From assembly GCF_965279675.1 (NCBI RefSeq), contig NZ_CBDIIJ010000002.1, positions 868,001 through 932,000 of the forward strand: 64,000 nucleotides of DNA, read 5' to 3'. Each line of letters opens with the position of its first letter. Within the stretch, counting starts at the first letter, position 1. Below are positions 1-10,569 of this stretch, in pieces. Below the pieces are notes generated by a model. That model did no database searches, was not told the origin of the DNA, and was given only the letters and a program-made list of their open reading frames with translations. The position numbers and the translations under genes were made by a program. The stretch is from Mucisphaera sp965279675. GTDB lineage: Bacteria; Planctomycetota; Phycisphaerae; Phycisphaerales; Phycisphaeraceae.

Positions 1-390
1 GAACAGACCGGCGGCTTCGTCTACGTGATGGGCGCCATCAACCGGCCGGGTGCCTACCAGATCCCGGGCGAACGGGACCTGACCCTCAAGCAGATCATCG
101 CTTCGGCGGGCAACCTCTCGCCGATCGCGGTGCCCGAGCGTGTCGACCTGATCCGACGCGTGGGTGACAACCAGGAGGCCTCGATCCGGCTCAATGCCCG
201 GGCGATCTTCGACATGACCGAGCCCGACATCTATCTAAAGCCCAACGATGTCATCAACTTCGGCACAAACTTCGTGGCCGCCCCGCTGGCCGTGATCCGC
301 AACGGCTTCCGGATGAGCTACGGCTTCGGCTTCGTGCTGGACCGGAACTTCGACGAGAGCGTCTTCGGCCCGCGTCAGAACGCCAACTGA
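1..390 (+). CDS. polysaccharide export protein, SLBB domain, 3' part only
   Basis: The frame is open from the first base, so the gene begins outside the window and only about 129 C-terminal residues are present. The visible part has the SLBB signature: a VYVMGAINRPGAY stretch, then a segment on recurring initiation of a 'sage' type loop (TLKQIIASAGNLSP), and a closing LKPNDVINF typical of Wza/BexD-like outer-membrane polysaccharide export proteins. It is followed by exosortase, TPR, chain-length regulator and sugar-transferase genes on the same strand, which supports a role in exopolysaccharide export. The C-terminal tail after the SLBB unit is short and not recognised. Confidence 0.85.
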   Translation, partial: EQTGGFVYVMGAINRPGAYQIPGERDLTLKQIIASAGNLSPIAVPERVDLIRRVGDNQEASIRLNARAIFDMTEPDIYLKPNDVINFGTNFVAAPLAVIRNGFRMSYGFGFVLDRNFDESVFGPRQNAN

Positions 391-640
391 CCCGCGGTTT
401 CGTTATCGGACCTGCAGACGGTTTAAATCCCCCAGCCTGCCAAGCTCTGGTATCTTGCCAGCCACCGGGTGGTGGCCGGCTGCTTTTGCGCCTCAGCCAT
501 TTTCTCGGCAGCCGAAGGATTGGCGAACTCTCGATGGGCACAGGACGTAGAGCCCGGACCCGCCTCAGCATGGGCGGTGATTCCGTCGATATCGATTTCG
601 CCTGAGCCGGACCAACCGGCTCTTCTACGGGTGTTAAGAG
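391..640 (+). other. intergenic gap before exosortase gene, small hairpin
   Basis: This 250-bp gap holds a short perfect stem (GCCACC, loop GGGT, GGTGGC) at 461-476, not followed by a T-run, so it is not a clear terminator. No convincing gene is present. A TATCTT at 451-456 could be a -10 element, but no good -35 lies 17 nt upstream. Confidence 0.35.
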
Positions 641-2743
641 ATGACCACCGTGAGCCTGCAAAAACCCCTGGGCGAGACCCGCCCCGGCCCCTTCCTCTCC
701 CCCGGCGGGTGGGGCCTGGTGGCCCTGTTGACCCTCACCTTCGGGCTGCTGCACTACGTGTTCCTCCGCCGAACCTGGATCTTCGCCACCACCGATTCCG
801 ACTGGTCGCACGCCCTCATCATCCCGCTGATCTCGCTCTATTACATCCGGATCCACCAGCAGAACATCTTCCGGGCCATGCCCCGGGTCAGCCCGTTCGG
901 GCTCCTGATCATGCTCGCCGGCTTCATCGGCTATGGCCTGGGCATCTACCCGATCCGCAACGACATGGCCCAGGGCTACTCGATGATCCTGGCGCTCTTC
1001 GGGCTGGTCTGGTTCATCATGGGCCCCTCGGCGATGCGCTGGCTCTGGTTCCCGGTGGCCTATCTCGTCTTCGCCGTGAAGGTCTCGGACCGGATCTGGG
1101 AGATCATCGCCAACTTTCTCCAGGGGATCGCCGCGAACGCCGCGGTGGTGGTGCTCGAGTGCTGGGCCGTGCTGGATCCGAACCTGCAGTCGGTCAACAA
1201 CCGCGGGATCACGATCGACCTGACGTTCTTCAACAGTGCCGGGTTGGTCGTGACCGAGAGCATCAACGTCGCTGAGGCCTGCTCGGGCCTGCGGATGCTG
1301 ATGGCCTTCATCGCGCTCGGGGTGGCCTTTGCCTTCATCCAGAACCTGCGCTGGTGGCAGCGGATCACGCTGATCTCGCTGACGATCCCGATCGCCGTGC
1401 TGGTGAACGTCGCACGCGTGTCCGTCATCGGCGTGCTCTACATCTACAACAAGGACATGGCGACCGGCGACTTCCACGTGTTCGTCGGGATGCTCATGCT
1501 GATCCCCGCCGCCATCCTGTTCATGATCGTGACCTGGATCCTTGACAACCTCGTCGTCACCGAAGACGACGAAGGCAAACCCAAGAGCGCCCGGGCCTCT
1601 GTCGAGCAGATCACCCTGAGCGAGCAGGCCGCCGTGCCGACCGACTGGGCCAGCCCGGCGCGCATTGTGACGGCCCTGCTGGCTGGTGTGGGCGTGACGG
1701 CTCTGGCCGGTCTGGCTTACTTCAGCCTGCTGGCCAGCGCCAGACCCGACGTGATCAGCGAGAGCTTCCCGGCCTGGGCCGGTGTCGCCGGCCTCGTCGT
1801 GAGTGTGTTGCTGCTGCTGGTGGCGATCCTCAAGGTCCTGCCCGGCTTCTTCAGGAGTCTGCCCGAGGGGCTGGTTGGCGGGACAGCCAGGCAACTCGCG
1901 ATCCTCGTGGTCATCGGCGGCGTCGTGACGGCCACCGCGGGCCTCAATCGCGCCGTGGCCTTCACCGAAACCGTGCTGTTCAAGGAAGCCGTCCCGCTCA
2001 GGACGCCCATCCCGCAGATCCCCTTCACGATCGGCCCGTGGATCAAGGTGCACGACACCGTGCTGCCCAAGGACGTCGTCGATGAACTCGGCACCGAACA
2101 GTACGTGAGCCGAATCTACGTCAACACCGACCTGCACCCGAACCCCGGCATCAATATCCGCAACGAACGCGAAGTCGCCGATTACCTCGCGGAAGCCCCG
2201 CTCGGCTCGGTCGTTCGCCTGCACGTGGCCTACTACACCGGCACGGTCGATACCGTCCCGCACGTGCCCGAGACCTGTTTTGTCGCCGGCGGCCTGGTCC
2301 CGCGACCCGGCTCGGGCTTCCCGGTGATCAACCTCGATCCCTCACGGCTGACCGAAGAGCCCGAGCACGGCGTCTTCCTGGGCACCGCCACCGTGAACGG
2401 ACAACCGACACAGGTGCGCATCCCCGAAGCCTCGTTCCCGATGCGTCAGTTCACCTTCGGGTCTGAACTCGACCCGACCCGCGACATGCACGTGCTCTAC
2501 GTCTTTGCCGCCAACGGCGAGTTTGCGACCACCGCGGAGGAAGTCCGGCTTCAGGCCTTCAACGCCACCGATCGCTACAGCTACTACTGCAAGATCGAGA
2601 TCCAGCCGCTTGGCGTCGCCGACCACGACGCAGTGATTGAGACCGTGGAAAACGCCATGAATGACATGCTGCCACAGATCATGGCAGCACTCCCGGACTG
2701 GGTCGAGGTGACCGAGGGCCGATGGCCGCTCGAGTCCGATTAA
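641..2743 (+). CDS. exosortase fused to EpsI-like domain
   Basis: 700 residues. The first ~310 are a polytopic membrane domain with the exosortase catalytic pattern: Cys214 in EACSGLRML, Arg259 in NVARVSVIG and His279 in FHVFVG. Exosortases are membrane transpeptidase-like enzymes thought to cleave C-terminal PEP-CTERM signals and transfer proteins to the cell surface or EPS. After further membrane segments, residues ~451-700 resemble the EpsI (DUF3485) partner domain, with a conserved Cys546 in VPETCF. Fusion of the two is known in some lineages. The gene sits in an EPS operon, and at least five proteins in this window carry candidate sorting tails. The ATG at 641 follows the gap after the SLBB gene; no strong Shine-Dalgarno is visible. 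Confidence 0.9.
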   Translation: MTTVSLQKPLGETRPGPFLSPGGWGLVALLTLTFGLLHYVFLRRTWIFATTDSDWSHALIIPLISLYYIRIHQQNIFRAMPRVSPFGLLIMLAGFIGYGLGIYPIRNDMAQGYSMILALFGLVWFIMGPSAMRWLWFPVAYLVFAVKVSDRIWEIIANFLQGIAANAAVVVLECWAVLDPNLQSVNNRGITIDLTFFNSAGLVVTESINVAEACSGLRMLMAFIALGVAFAFIQNLRWWQRITLISLTIPIAVLVNVARVSVIGVLYIYNKDMATGDFHVFVGMLMLIPAAILFMIVTWILDNLVVTEDDEGKPKSARASVEQITLSEQAAVPTDWASPARIVTALLAGVGVTALAGLAYFSLLASARPDVISESFPAWAGVAGLVVSVLLLLVAILKVLPGFFRSLPEGLVGGTARQLAILVVIGGVVTATAGLNRAVAFTETVLFKEAVPLRTPIPQIPFTIGPWIKVHDTVLPKDVVDELGTEQYVSRIYVNTDLHPNPGINIRNEREVADYLAEAPLGSVVRLHVAYYTGTVDTVPHVPETCFVAGGLVPRPGSGFPVINLDPSRLTEEPEHGVFLGTATVNGQPTQVRIPEASFPMRQFTFGSELDPTRDMHVLYVFAANGEFATTAEEVRLQAFNATDRYSYYCKIEIQPLGVADHDAVIETVENAMNDMLPQIMAALPDWVEVTEGRWPLESD

Positions 2744-2810
2744 GACACTAGAGGAACCACTTCAGCCATCGCTGAATCTGGACGTGATTTAAGCAAGAAA
2801 GACCGTTTCG

Positions 2811-5800
2811 ATGCCCAAGCAGCGTATCAACACCCCGTTCGTTCTCATGCTCGTCGGCGCCCTGGTGCTGGTGATAGGCGGCGCGTCCGCCTTCTACTTC
2901 CTCGCCGTCTACCAGGACCCCGCCAGCCGTGTGGTCGAAGCGCGCCAGCACCTCGACAACGGCGACTACCGACTCGCCATCGAGCAACTGGTCGCCGCCA
3001 CCAAGGCCGAGCCGACCAACATCGAGTATCAGAACCTGCTGTTCGACGCGCTTCGGGCCTCACCTGTCGCGGACATCCCTCAGGCCAACAAGCGTCTCGG
3101 CGAGCTGCGCACCATCCGGCGGAACGTCGCGACCCTCAGGCTCTCGGACCCCGAGGCCCAGCGAGCCCACTACGCCTTCCTCAACGAGCTCCGGCGTGAT
3201 CTGGATCCCGGCTTTGTCAACGTCATGTACAACGAGGCCAACGAGCGGCTGCAGTCGGTCGAATCAGACACGGTCGCACTGAAGTACCGCGGTATCGCCA
3301 GCGTCCTGCGTTTTGCGCGTGGCGTCGCCGATGCCGATGAGCGGCAGCAGGCTCGGGTGGACCTCAACGCCGCCCTCGAGGCCGACCCCAACGATGGCGA
3401 GAGCCTCCACGCCCTCGCGACCTGGCTCATGCTGGAAGCCGAGCGCATCGCACGTGTCGCCGCAGCCGACCCCGAGATCGAACGCCTGCGCAGCGAAGCC
3501 GGCACCGTCCTCGACCGGTTGATCGAGGCCGCCGGCGACGACATCGGTCTCAAGCTCGATTACGTCTCACTGGCCATCCTGCCGGAGGCCCAGCGACGCA
3601 GCAACGCCGTCGAAGTGTTCAATGAAGTCGAACAGCAACTGCTCAACGCCGGTGGCTCACGCAGCAACGCCCTCACGGTCCTGAACATCCTCGGCAGGGG
3701 ATCGGGTGGCGGCCGACCATCGCCAACCCCGATGACGCTGGCGGGCAGGCCGCCGCCGCCGAAGCCGATCGCCAGCGAGCGGTGCAATTCGCCGAACGCA
3801 TGGCCGAACTGGACCCGCAAGACGCCTCGATCCGCCTGCGTCTGGCCTCGCTCTACAGAGCCCAGGGCGAGCCCGCGAAGGCCGTCGCCACGGCTGAGGA
3901 GGTCCGCCAGCTGACCGCCACCAAAGCGCCGCCCCTCGAAACCCTGCGGGCGCGGCTCGTTCGCCTGCGTGCCAGCCTGGAGATGACCAACGCGCTCTTC
4001 CTGCTCGCCGATCAGCAGGACGCCGAAGGCCGCGAGCCGATCCTCGCGCGCATCGACGAGATCGCGAGTGAGCTGGAGATCTCCTTCCCCGACGCCGCCG
4101 AGGTCACGCTGCTCTCCGGCAAGCTCGCTTTTGCCCGCCGAGACTTCCGGCAGGCCGGCATCCTCTTCGATGAAGCCTCGGCTCAGTACGGCGAATCCAA
4201 CATCGAAACGCTCATGCTCTCAGCGCGTACACGTCGGTTCCAGCAGCAGTGGGGGGCCGCTGCTGAGCGGTACGAATCGGTCCTGGCCTCTCGCCCCAAC
4301 ATGGTCGAAGCCCGTCGCGAGCTCATCCAGGTCTACCTCTCGGAGCAGCGGCCCAACGATGCCCGCCGGCACATCAGCACCCTGCTCACGGCCGACCCGA
4401 ACGACGCCTTCGCCAACCAGGCCCTGGCCCAGCTGGTCGTGAACTTCGGCACCGACGCCGAGAAGGAACGGGTCTTCGAGGCGATCGATACAGAAGACCC
4501 GAGCGTCGACATCCGCACCAAGCTGCTCGCCGTCCGCCTGCTCGACGACCTCAACCGGGACGAAGAAGCCCGCGACCTACTCATCGAACTCAACGCCCTG
4601 AACCCCGGCAACACCCAGGTCATCGCGCAGCTGATGGATCGGATCGACGACCAGGAGCAGAAGCTCGCCCTGATCGCCACGGCCGAAGCCGAAGGCGCAG
4701 ACGAGCAGGCCATTGAGCTGCTCCGGACCGTCGCAGAAGGTGGCGACGTCCAGGACATCGTGCAGGGCATCGTGCGCGAGCGTTCCACGCCCTTCGCCCT
4801 GGCCCGTGCCCGGGCCCAGGCCGCCTTGCGCGTCCGCAACATCGAAGCCGCTGAAGAAGCCATCGCCGAAGCCGAGGAACTCGAACCCGAGAACGACCAG
4901 ATCGTCGAGCTGAAGTTCGACCTGGCGATGATCCAGCAGGACTACGCCGGGGCCAGACAGGTGGCCGAGATCGCCCGCCAGCGCAACCTCGACCGGGTCA
5001 ACGGTGCTTTCTACGAGGCGCGCGTGTTTGCCGCAGAGCAGCGCTACGAAGAAGCGACCGCGACGCTGCTGCGTGGCCTCGACATCAACCGTATCAACCC
5101 CGAGAGCTGGACACTGCTCGGCGAGATCTACCGCCGACAGGGCCTACTCGATCAGGCCGCCGACGCCATCGACCTCGCGCTCTCTCAGCGAGCCAACAAC
5201 CTCGATGCCCTCCGGCTGCTGGCCGGTATCCGGGATGACCAGGGACGCTCGGGCGAAGCGCTCGACGCTCTCCGCCGTGCCTACCAGCTGCAGCCGGACA
5301 ACGCCGGTATCCGCAACCTCTATCTGCTCTACGAAACCCGACACGGCCAGGCCGAGCTGGCCCTCGCCGCTCGCGAGCGTCTGGCGAACGAAGAGCCGAC
5401 CGACTACGCCAACAAGCGTGCACTCACCGCGATGCTCGCCGAAGCCGGACGGGCCGACGAGGCCCTGGCTCTGGTCGAGAGTCTGCTCGAAGACGAAGGT
5501 GCCATCCTCGCCAACATCGCCACCCAGGCCAGCACCCTTCTGACACTGGGCCGTGGTGAGGAAGGCGAACGTGAGATCCGGCGGTACATCGCGTCCCGTG
5601 GCGACGAAGCAACCGCCAACGACTACCGGTTGCTCGCTCGCTACCGGCTGCAGGCCAACAACTTGAACGGGGCCGTGCAGGCCTACCGCGAAGGCATCAC
5701 CCGGGAAGACGAGAGCCTGCCTCTGACCCGCGAACTCGCCGGTCTCCTCTTCCAGCGGGGTGAATCCGACCTGGCGACCACCCTTTATCAGAAGCTCAAC

Positions 5801-7300
5801 CAGCGCTTCCCGGAAGAGGAGTTCGTGACGCTCCGGCTGGTCGAGTCGCTGCTGCGTGCCAACCGCCTTGATGACGCTCGGACGTTCCTCGATGAACAGA
5901 CCACACAGGACGCAACCACGCTGCTGCTCCGCAGCCAGCTCGTGCTGCAGGAAGGGGATCGCGACGGCTCACTCGAACTGGTTCAGCAGTCGCTGCAGCT
6001 CAACCCCGACTCGGTACCCGCGTTGATCCGCCGGGCCAACCTCGTGGCTTTCGATGATCCCGATCAGGCCCTCATCGATCTCGACCGGGCACTGACCCTG
6101 GACCCGAGTCAGACCGCTGCACGCCTGCTGCTATCCGACGTGCACCGCCGGTCGGGCAACTACATCGATGCGGTCCGCGAACTCCAGAACATCCTGAATC
6201 GCGAGCCTCTGCAGACCCAGGCACGCCAGAAGCTGATCGACCTGCACCTGCGCACCGGCGAGCCGCAACTGGCCCGCGCCGTGGCCCAGGAAGGCCTGCA
6301 GCTCCAGCCGCAGAACACCCTCTGGCACCGCCTGGCCGCTCGTGTGGCCGTGACGCAGGGACGTGCTTCCGATGCGGTCCAGAACCTCCGCGAGGCGTTC
6401 GCCATCCAGCCCAATGCCGCCAACCTCGGCGCACTGCTCGCACTGCTGGCCGACAACGATCGACCCGACCTCGCCCTCAATCTCATCGACCAGAACCCCG
6501 AACTCACCGCCGCGGAGCCGACCATCCAGGCGATCCGTGCCCAGGCCCTGGCCATGACCGGCTCGAGAGAGGCCTCGCAGCGGGTCTTCACCCGTGCGCT
6601 CGAACGCGCCAGCAACTACCCCGAGATGAACGCCATCGCCGACCGCGTCCAGCGATCCTTCGATATCGAAACCGCGATTGACCTGCTCGTGAACACCACG
6701 CGTGGCCGCGAACCGCTCTGGTCGGAACTCGCCGCCGCCCGGCTGGAAACCAACGACGGACGCTACGACGAGGCCGTCTCCCGGCTCCGGGCCCTCGAAG
6801 GCCGGATCGAGGGCGAACCCGACGCCTTGCGGTTCCAGATGCTCACGCTCCTCGGCCGGGCCCTCCAGCTCTCGGACGCCTTCGTCGATGCCCGGGTGGC
6901 CTACGAGGAAGTCCTGAAGATCCAGCCCAGCGACCTGCTGACCCTCAACAACCTCGCCTTCCTGCTCGGCAACAACCTCGGCGAACCCGAACTGGCCGTG
7001 GAATATGCCCAGCGGGCCGTCAATCTCGCCCCACAGAACCCCAACACCCTCGACACGCTCGGCTGGGTCCAGTACCAGGCCGGCCTCGTGGATGAGGCCC
7101 GGCGAACCCTTGAACTCAGCATCTCCTTCGGACGACTCCCCGTGAATCAGTATCATCTCGCCGTGGTGCTGGCCGATCAGGGGTCGGTTGCCGCAGCCCG
7201 TGACCTGCTGGAGCAGGCCATCGAAGACGCCGAAGCGTCTGGCGATCAGGAGACACTCGAGAAGGCACGCGAACGTCTGCGCACGCTCGCACAGGGTTAA
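2811..7300 (+). CDS. giant membrane-anchored TPR protein, interrupted by a frameshift
   Basis: Two overlapping frames make one gene. The 5' part (from ATG 2811) has an N-terminal membrane anchor at residues ~8-30 and begins TPR-like repeats. It loses coding character near 3700, where the reading continues in another frame to 7300. Repaired, the product is about 1496 residues, almost entirely TPR repeats. PEP-CTERM/exosortase loci in other bacteria carry a large TPR protein (PrsT family) at this place, so a scaffold role in EPS or surface-protein assembly is likely but inferred. The downstream frame has an internal GTG at 3782 that could start a shorter product, without a good ribosome site. 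The break may be a true mutation, a sequencing error or programmed frameshifting. Confidence 0.8.
3697..3700 (+). other. frameshift site (run of four G) in the TPR gene
   Basis: Upstream, frame 2811 encodes a normal TPR sequence up to the residues LNILGR. Downstream, the good coding sequence (ANPDDAGGQAAAAEADRQ) lies in the frame of the 3782 start. Adding one G to the run at 3697-3700 joins both frames into LNILGRGIGWRPTIANPDD. A one-base deletion in a homopolymer is therefore the simplest explanation. The exact base is not certain within about 3693-3720. Confidence 0.7.
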
Positions 7301-7318
7301 CACTCAGGAAAGCATCAC

Positions 7319-9508
7319 ATGACAGCCAACCCACTCGGTGCAAGCACCCCGCCAACCGGACCGGACCCCATGCAGGGTCCCAGCAGGTTCCGCCCCATCG
7401 ACCCCATCAAGGTCCTGCGCGGCCACATCATCCCTTTGATCATCACCGGGGTGATCGGCGTGCTGATCGGTCTCGGTGTCTGGTTCACGCTGCGCACCAC
7501 CTCGCCACAGTTCACCTCGACGGTGCTCCTGACCTACCAGACCCCTGCGATGACACCCGAGCAGATGGGCGCTGAGAACTTCCGCGGCACCGATGCCGTC
7601 CAGCTCCGAATCTTCTCCGAAGTCCAGCGTATCCGCAGCCAGCAGGTCATCGAACGCGCGATCGCCCAGCCCGACGTCCAGAACACCGCCTGGTTCGCCC
7701 AGTTCGAGACCCCCGATCAGGCCCGAGACGCCCTGCGCGAAGACCACCTCGTCGTCCGTACCCAGCGAAACTCCCTGCTCATCGAGTTGGGCGTCTGGAC
7801 ACAAGACCCCAGCGAAGCCCCCCGCATCGTTAACGCCGTCGCCCAGGCCTACCAGGGCATCCTCAGCAACGCCGCCCTCGCCGGCGACGAGCAGGCCCTC
7901 GCCTCCCTCACCAACCAGGACCGCCGCCTCGACGAGGACATCGAGCGTATCCGCCGATCGCTCCGCAACTTCCTCCAGAACGAGGGCATCGAGTCCCTCC
8001 AGCGGCAAGGCAACGCCGCCGCTCAGGAGTTCGAGATCCTCAACGCACAGGCGGCGGAACTCCGCCTGTCGCTGGAACAGGCCACGGCTCAGTATCAGCA
8101 GCTCGCCGAACAGCAGGCCCAGGGCGACGTGCAGGTCACCCCCGACCTCGAAGCCGAGCTGTCGATGATGCCCGGCATCGCCCGACGCGACGAAACCCTC
8201 AGGTCCCTCCGCGAATCCAAGCGCGCTCTGCTGGCCCGCTTTGGCGACGAACATCAGCAGATAATCAACATCGATGCCCAGATCGCCGCCGTCGAGCAGG
8301 AAAAAAGCTCCGAGATGCGGCGTATCGCCCGCGAAACCCAGGCCGGCCGACTCGAAACCGCTGGCAAGATCGTCGAGCAGCTCCGTGCCACCCTCGCCGC
8401 CATGCAGCCCCGCATGGAAGAAGCCTCACGCAAGATGGTCGACCTGACCGAACGGCTGGCCCAGTACTCGCAGCTCGAGAACGACCTGCTCCGCTTTCAG
8501 CGGCAACAGGAGGTCATCCGGGGCCAGCTCAACCAGATCACCGCCCGTGGCGATCTGCGTGAGGCCCGCCTGACCATCCGCCAGATCACCCAGCCCACCG
8601 AAGCCAGCATGACCTTCCCGAGCTTCATCGTCATCGTGCCCGGCATCACCGTCGCCCTGCTCGGGCTGGTCACCGGCATCATCTTTGTCCGCGAGCTGCT
8701 CGACCAGCGGGTGATCTCGCCCACCGATATCCGGATGCTCAGCCGGGGCACCCTGCTCGGCATCCTCCCCGACGCCACCGAGGACCCCTCGGGCTCGGGC
8801 ACCATCGACCGCGTCGTCGAACGCGACGCCAACGGCCTCATCGCCGAGCAGTTCCGCCAGGTCCGCACCGCCATCCTCCGCAGGATGCAGGGCTCCGGAC
8901 ACAAGAGCCTGCTGCTGACCTCGGCCCAGCCCGGTTGTGGCACCACGACGATCGCCCACAACCTCGCCGCCAGCCTCGCCCAGAACCACCGCAAGGTGAT
9001 CCTGCTCGACGCCAACTTCCGCCGACCCCGGCTCGCCGCCCTCCTCGGGCTCAGCAATGACCGCGGCCTCGCCGATGTGCTCCGTGGCGAAACCAGCATC
9101 GATCAGGTCATCACCCCGATGGACGACTCGCCCCTGTCCGTGGTCACGGCAGGCCGCAACACCGGCGTGATCTCCGATCTGTTCGACACCGTCGCCTTCT
9201 CGAACCTCGTCGAGCAGCTGTCGAACCGCTACGACTTCGTCATCCTCGACGGCCCGCCCGCCCTTCTCAGCTCCGACAGCCAGTTGATGGCCAAGTCGGT
9301 GGATGCCGTTGCCGCAGTCGTCAAAGCCGGCACCGACAAGCGTGGCATGGCCGACCGCATGCTCCGCCAGCTCGATGGCGACAAGGCCGAAGTCCTCGGC
9401 GTCATCCTCAACTGGGTCCAGTCGTCGGCCGGTGGGTACTTCCGCAAGAGCTACCAGGCCTACTACGACTACCAGAGCGCTGATGAGTCGCAGCGGCTCT
9501 CCGCGTGA
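7319..9508 (+). CDS. Wzz/BY-kinase-like polysaccharide co-polymerase with altered Walker A
   Basis: 729 residues. The N-terminus is a chain-length-determinant (Wzz) domain with a membrane segment at ~38-58 and a second at ~440-465, separated by a long coiled-coil-rich periplasmic region. The C-terminal ~220 residues are the cytoplasmic BY-kinase ATPase fold, with ILLDANFRRP (Walker A') and VILDGPP (Walker B). It ends in a tyrosine-rich tail (YFRKSYQAYYDYQ), as in autophosphorylating kinases. The Walker A reads SAQPGCGTTT at residues 535-544, so the expected lysine (GK[ST]T) is Thr542. Either nucleotide use is altered or the protein is a pseudokinase. An AGGAAAG ribosome site precedes ATG 7319. 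It sits 18 nt after the TPR gene in the EPS operon. Confidence 0.88.
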   Translation: MTANPLGASTPPTGPDPMQGPSRFRPIDPIKVLRGHIIPLIITGVIGVLIGLGVWFTLRTTSPQFTSTVLLTYQTPAMTPEQMGAENFRGTDAVQLRIFSEVQRIRSQQVIERAIAQPDVQNTAWFAQFETPDQARDALREDHLVVRTQRNSLLIELGVWTQDPSEAPRIVNAVAQAYQGILSNAALAGDEQALASLTNQDRRLDEDIERIRRSLRNFLQNEGIESLQRQGNAAAQEFEILNAQAAELRLSLEQATAQYQQLAEQQAQGDVQVTPDLEAELSMMPGIARRDETLRSLRESKRALLARFGDEHQQIINIDAQIAAVEQEKSSEMRRIARETQAGRLETAGKIVEQLRATLAAMQPRMEEASRKMVDLTERLAQYSQLENDLLRFQRQQEVIRGQLNQITARGDLREARLTIRQITQPTEASMTFPSFIVIVPGITVALLGLVTGIIFVRELLDQRVISPTDIRMLSRGTLLGILPDATEDPSGSGTIDRVVERDANGLIAEQFRQVRTAILRRMQGSGHKSLLLTSAQPGCGTTTIAHNLAASLAQNHRKVILLDANFRRPRLAALLGLSNDRGLADVLRGETSIDQVITPMDDSPLSVVTAGRNTGVISDLFDTVAFSNLVEQLSNRYDFVILDGPPALLSSDSQLMAKSVDAVAAVVKAGTDKRGMADRMLRQLDGDKAEVLGVILNWVQSSAGGYFRKSYQAYYDYQSADESQRLSA

Positions 9509-9558
9509 GCAGACCCCGTCCGGCCAACGCCGGACCACTCCGCGGAGGAGACCAAGCG

Positions 9559-10569
9559 GTGACGCCCAAGGTGATCATCACAGGAGGGGCCGGCTTCATC
9601 GGCTCGCACCTGGCTGAAAGCCTGATCAAGGCCGGTCAGCGGGTCCATATCGTCGACAACCTCTCCACCGGCTCCGCCGACAACCTCAGCCACCTGCCCC
9701 GCGACGCCTACACCTTCACCGAAGGCTCCGCCGCCGAAGTACTCCAGCAGCAGCCGGACATCTGGGAAGGGGTCGGCACCCTTTATCACCTCGCTGCGTC
9801 GGTCGGCGTCCAGATGATCCTCGAAGACCCGACCGCGATGATCCGCAACAACGTCGAGCAGACCGACGCCGTGGTCGATGCCGCAGCCCGCCACCGCGCC
9901 ACCCTGCTCATCGCTTCCTCCTCCGAGGTCTACGGCCGCAGCACCGACCTCCCACTCCGCGAGCAGGGCGATCTGGTTTACGGACCCACCACCTCCGCAC
10001 GCTGGGCCTACGGCATGGCCAAGGCCCTCGACGAACAACTTGTCCTAGACGCCATCCGCCAGCAGAGACTCAGCGGCGTGATCGTCCGGCTGTTCAACAC
10101 CATCGGTCCCCGGCAGGTCGGTCAGTACGGGATGGTCGTGCCACGCTTCGTCGAGCAGGCCGTCGCCGGCAAGCCGCTGCAGGTCTACGGCGACGGCAGC
10201 CAGACCCGCGCCTTCTGCGATGTCCGCGACGTCGCCGCCGCCATGCAGACCCTCATCGACACCCCCTCAGCACACGGCCGGGTCTACAACCTCGGCAGCG
10301 ACCGCCAGCTCTCGATCCTCGAGCTCGCGGAAATCGTCATCCGGCTCGCCGGGACAAACGCCACGATCACCAGGGTCCCGTACGATCGGGCCTACCCGCA
10401 AGGCTTCGAGGAAACACCCGACCGCGTGCCCAGCCTCGAACGCATCCGCGAAGCCATCGGCTTCCGGCCGATAACCAGCCTCGAACAAACCCTCACCGAA
10501 TTGATCGATAAAGCCAGAAGCCAGACCTCCCAGTCCCCCCCGACCCGCACCGCCGAGCAAGCCACGTGA
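9559..10569 (+). CDS. NAD-dependent nucleotide-sugar epimerase/dehydratase (extended SDR)
   Basis: 336 residues from GTG 9559. This start is preferred over an upstream in-frame ATG at 9505 because GGAGGAG lies 8 nt before it and the protein then begins directly with the Rossmann motif TGGAGFIG. The catalytic YxxxK is seen in WAYGMAK, and SSSEVYG supplies the serine. The family interconverts or dehydrates nucleotide sugars; the exact substrate cannot be read from the sequence (UDP-glucuronate decarboxylases and UDP-glucose 4-epimerases are both close in style). The location between the chain-length protein and a sugar-phosphate transferase points to precursor supply for exopolysaccharide. The stop overlaps the next start by 4 nt. 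Confidence 0.85.
   Translation: MTPKVIITGGAGFIGSHLAESLIKAGQRVHIVDNLSTGSADNLSHLPRDAYTFTEGSAAEVLQQQPDIWEGVGTLYHLAASVGVQMILEDPTAMIRNNVEQTDAVVDAAARHRATLLIASSSEVYGRSTDLPLREQGDLVYGPTTSARWAYGMAKALDEQLVLDAIRQQRLSGVIVRLFNTIGPRQVGQYGMVVPRFVEQAVAGKPLQVYGDGSQTRAFCDVRDVAAAMQTLIDTPSAHGRVYNLGSDRQLSILELAEIVIRLAGTNATITRVPYDRAYPQGFEETPDRVPSLERIREAIGFRPITSLEQTLTELIDKARSQTSQSPPTRTAEQAT

Noticed and set aside
254..2263. 669-residue minus-strand frame opposite the exosortase gene
   Set aside because: It is an antisense shadow: His/Arg/Gly/Asp-rich composition, no domain, and it runs through the well-supported exosortase.
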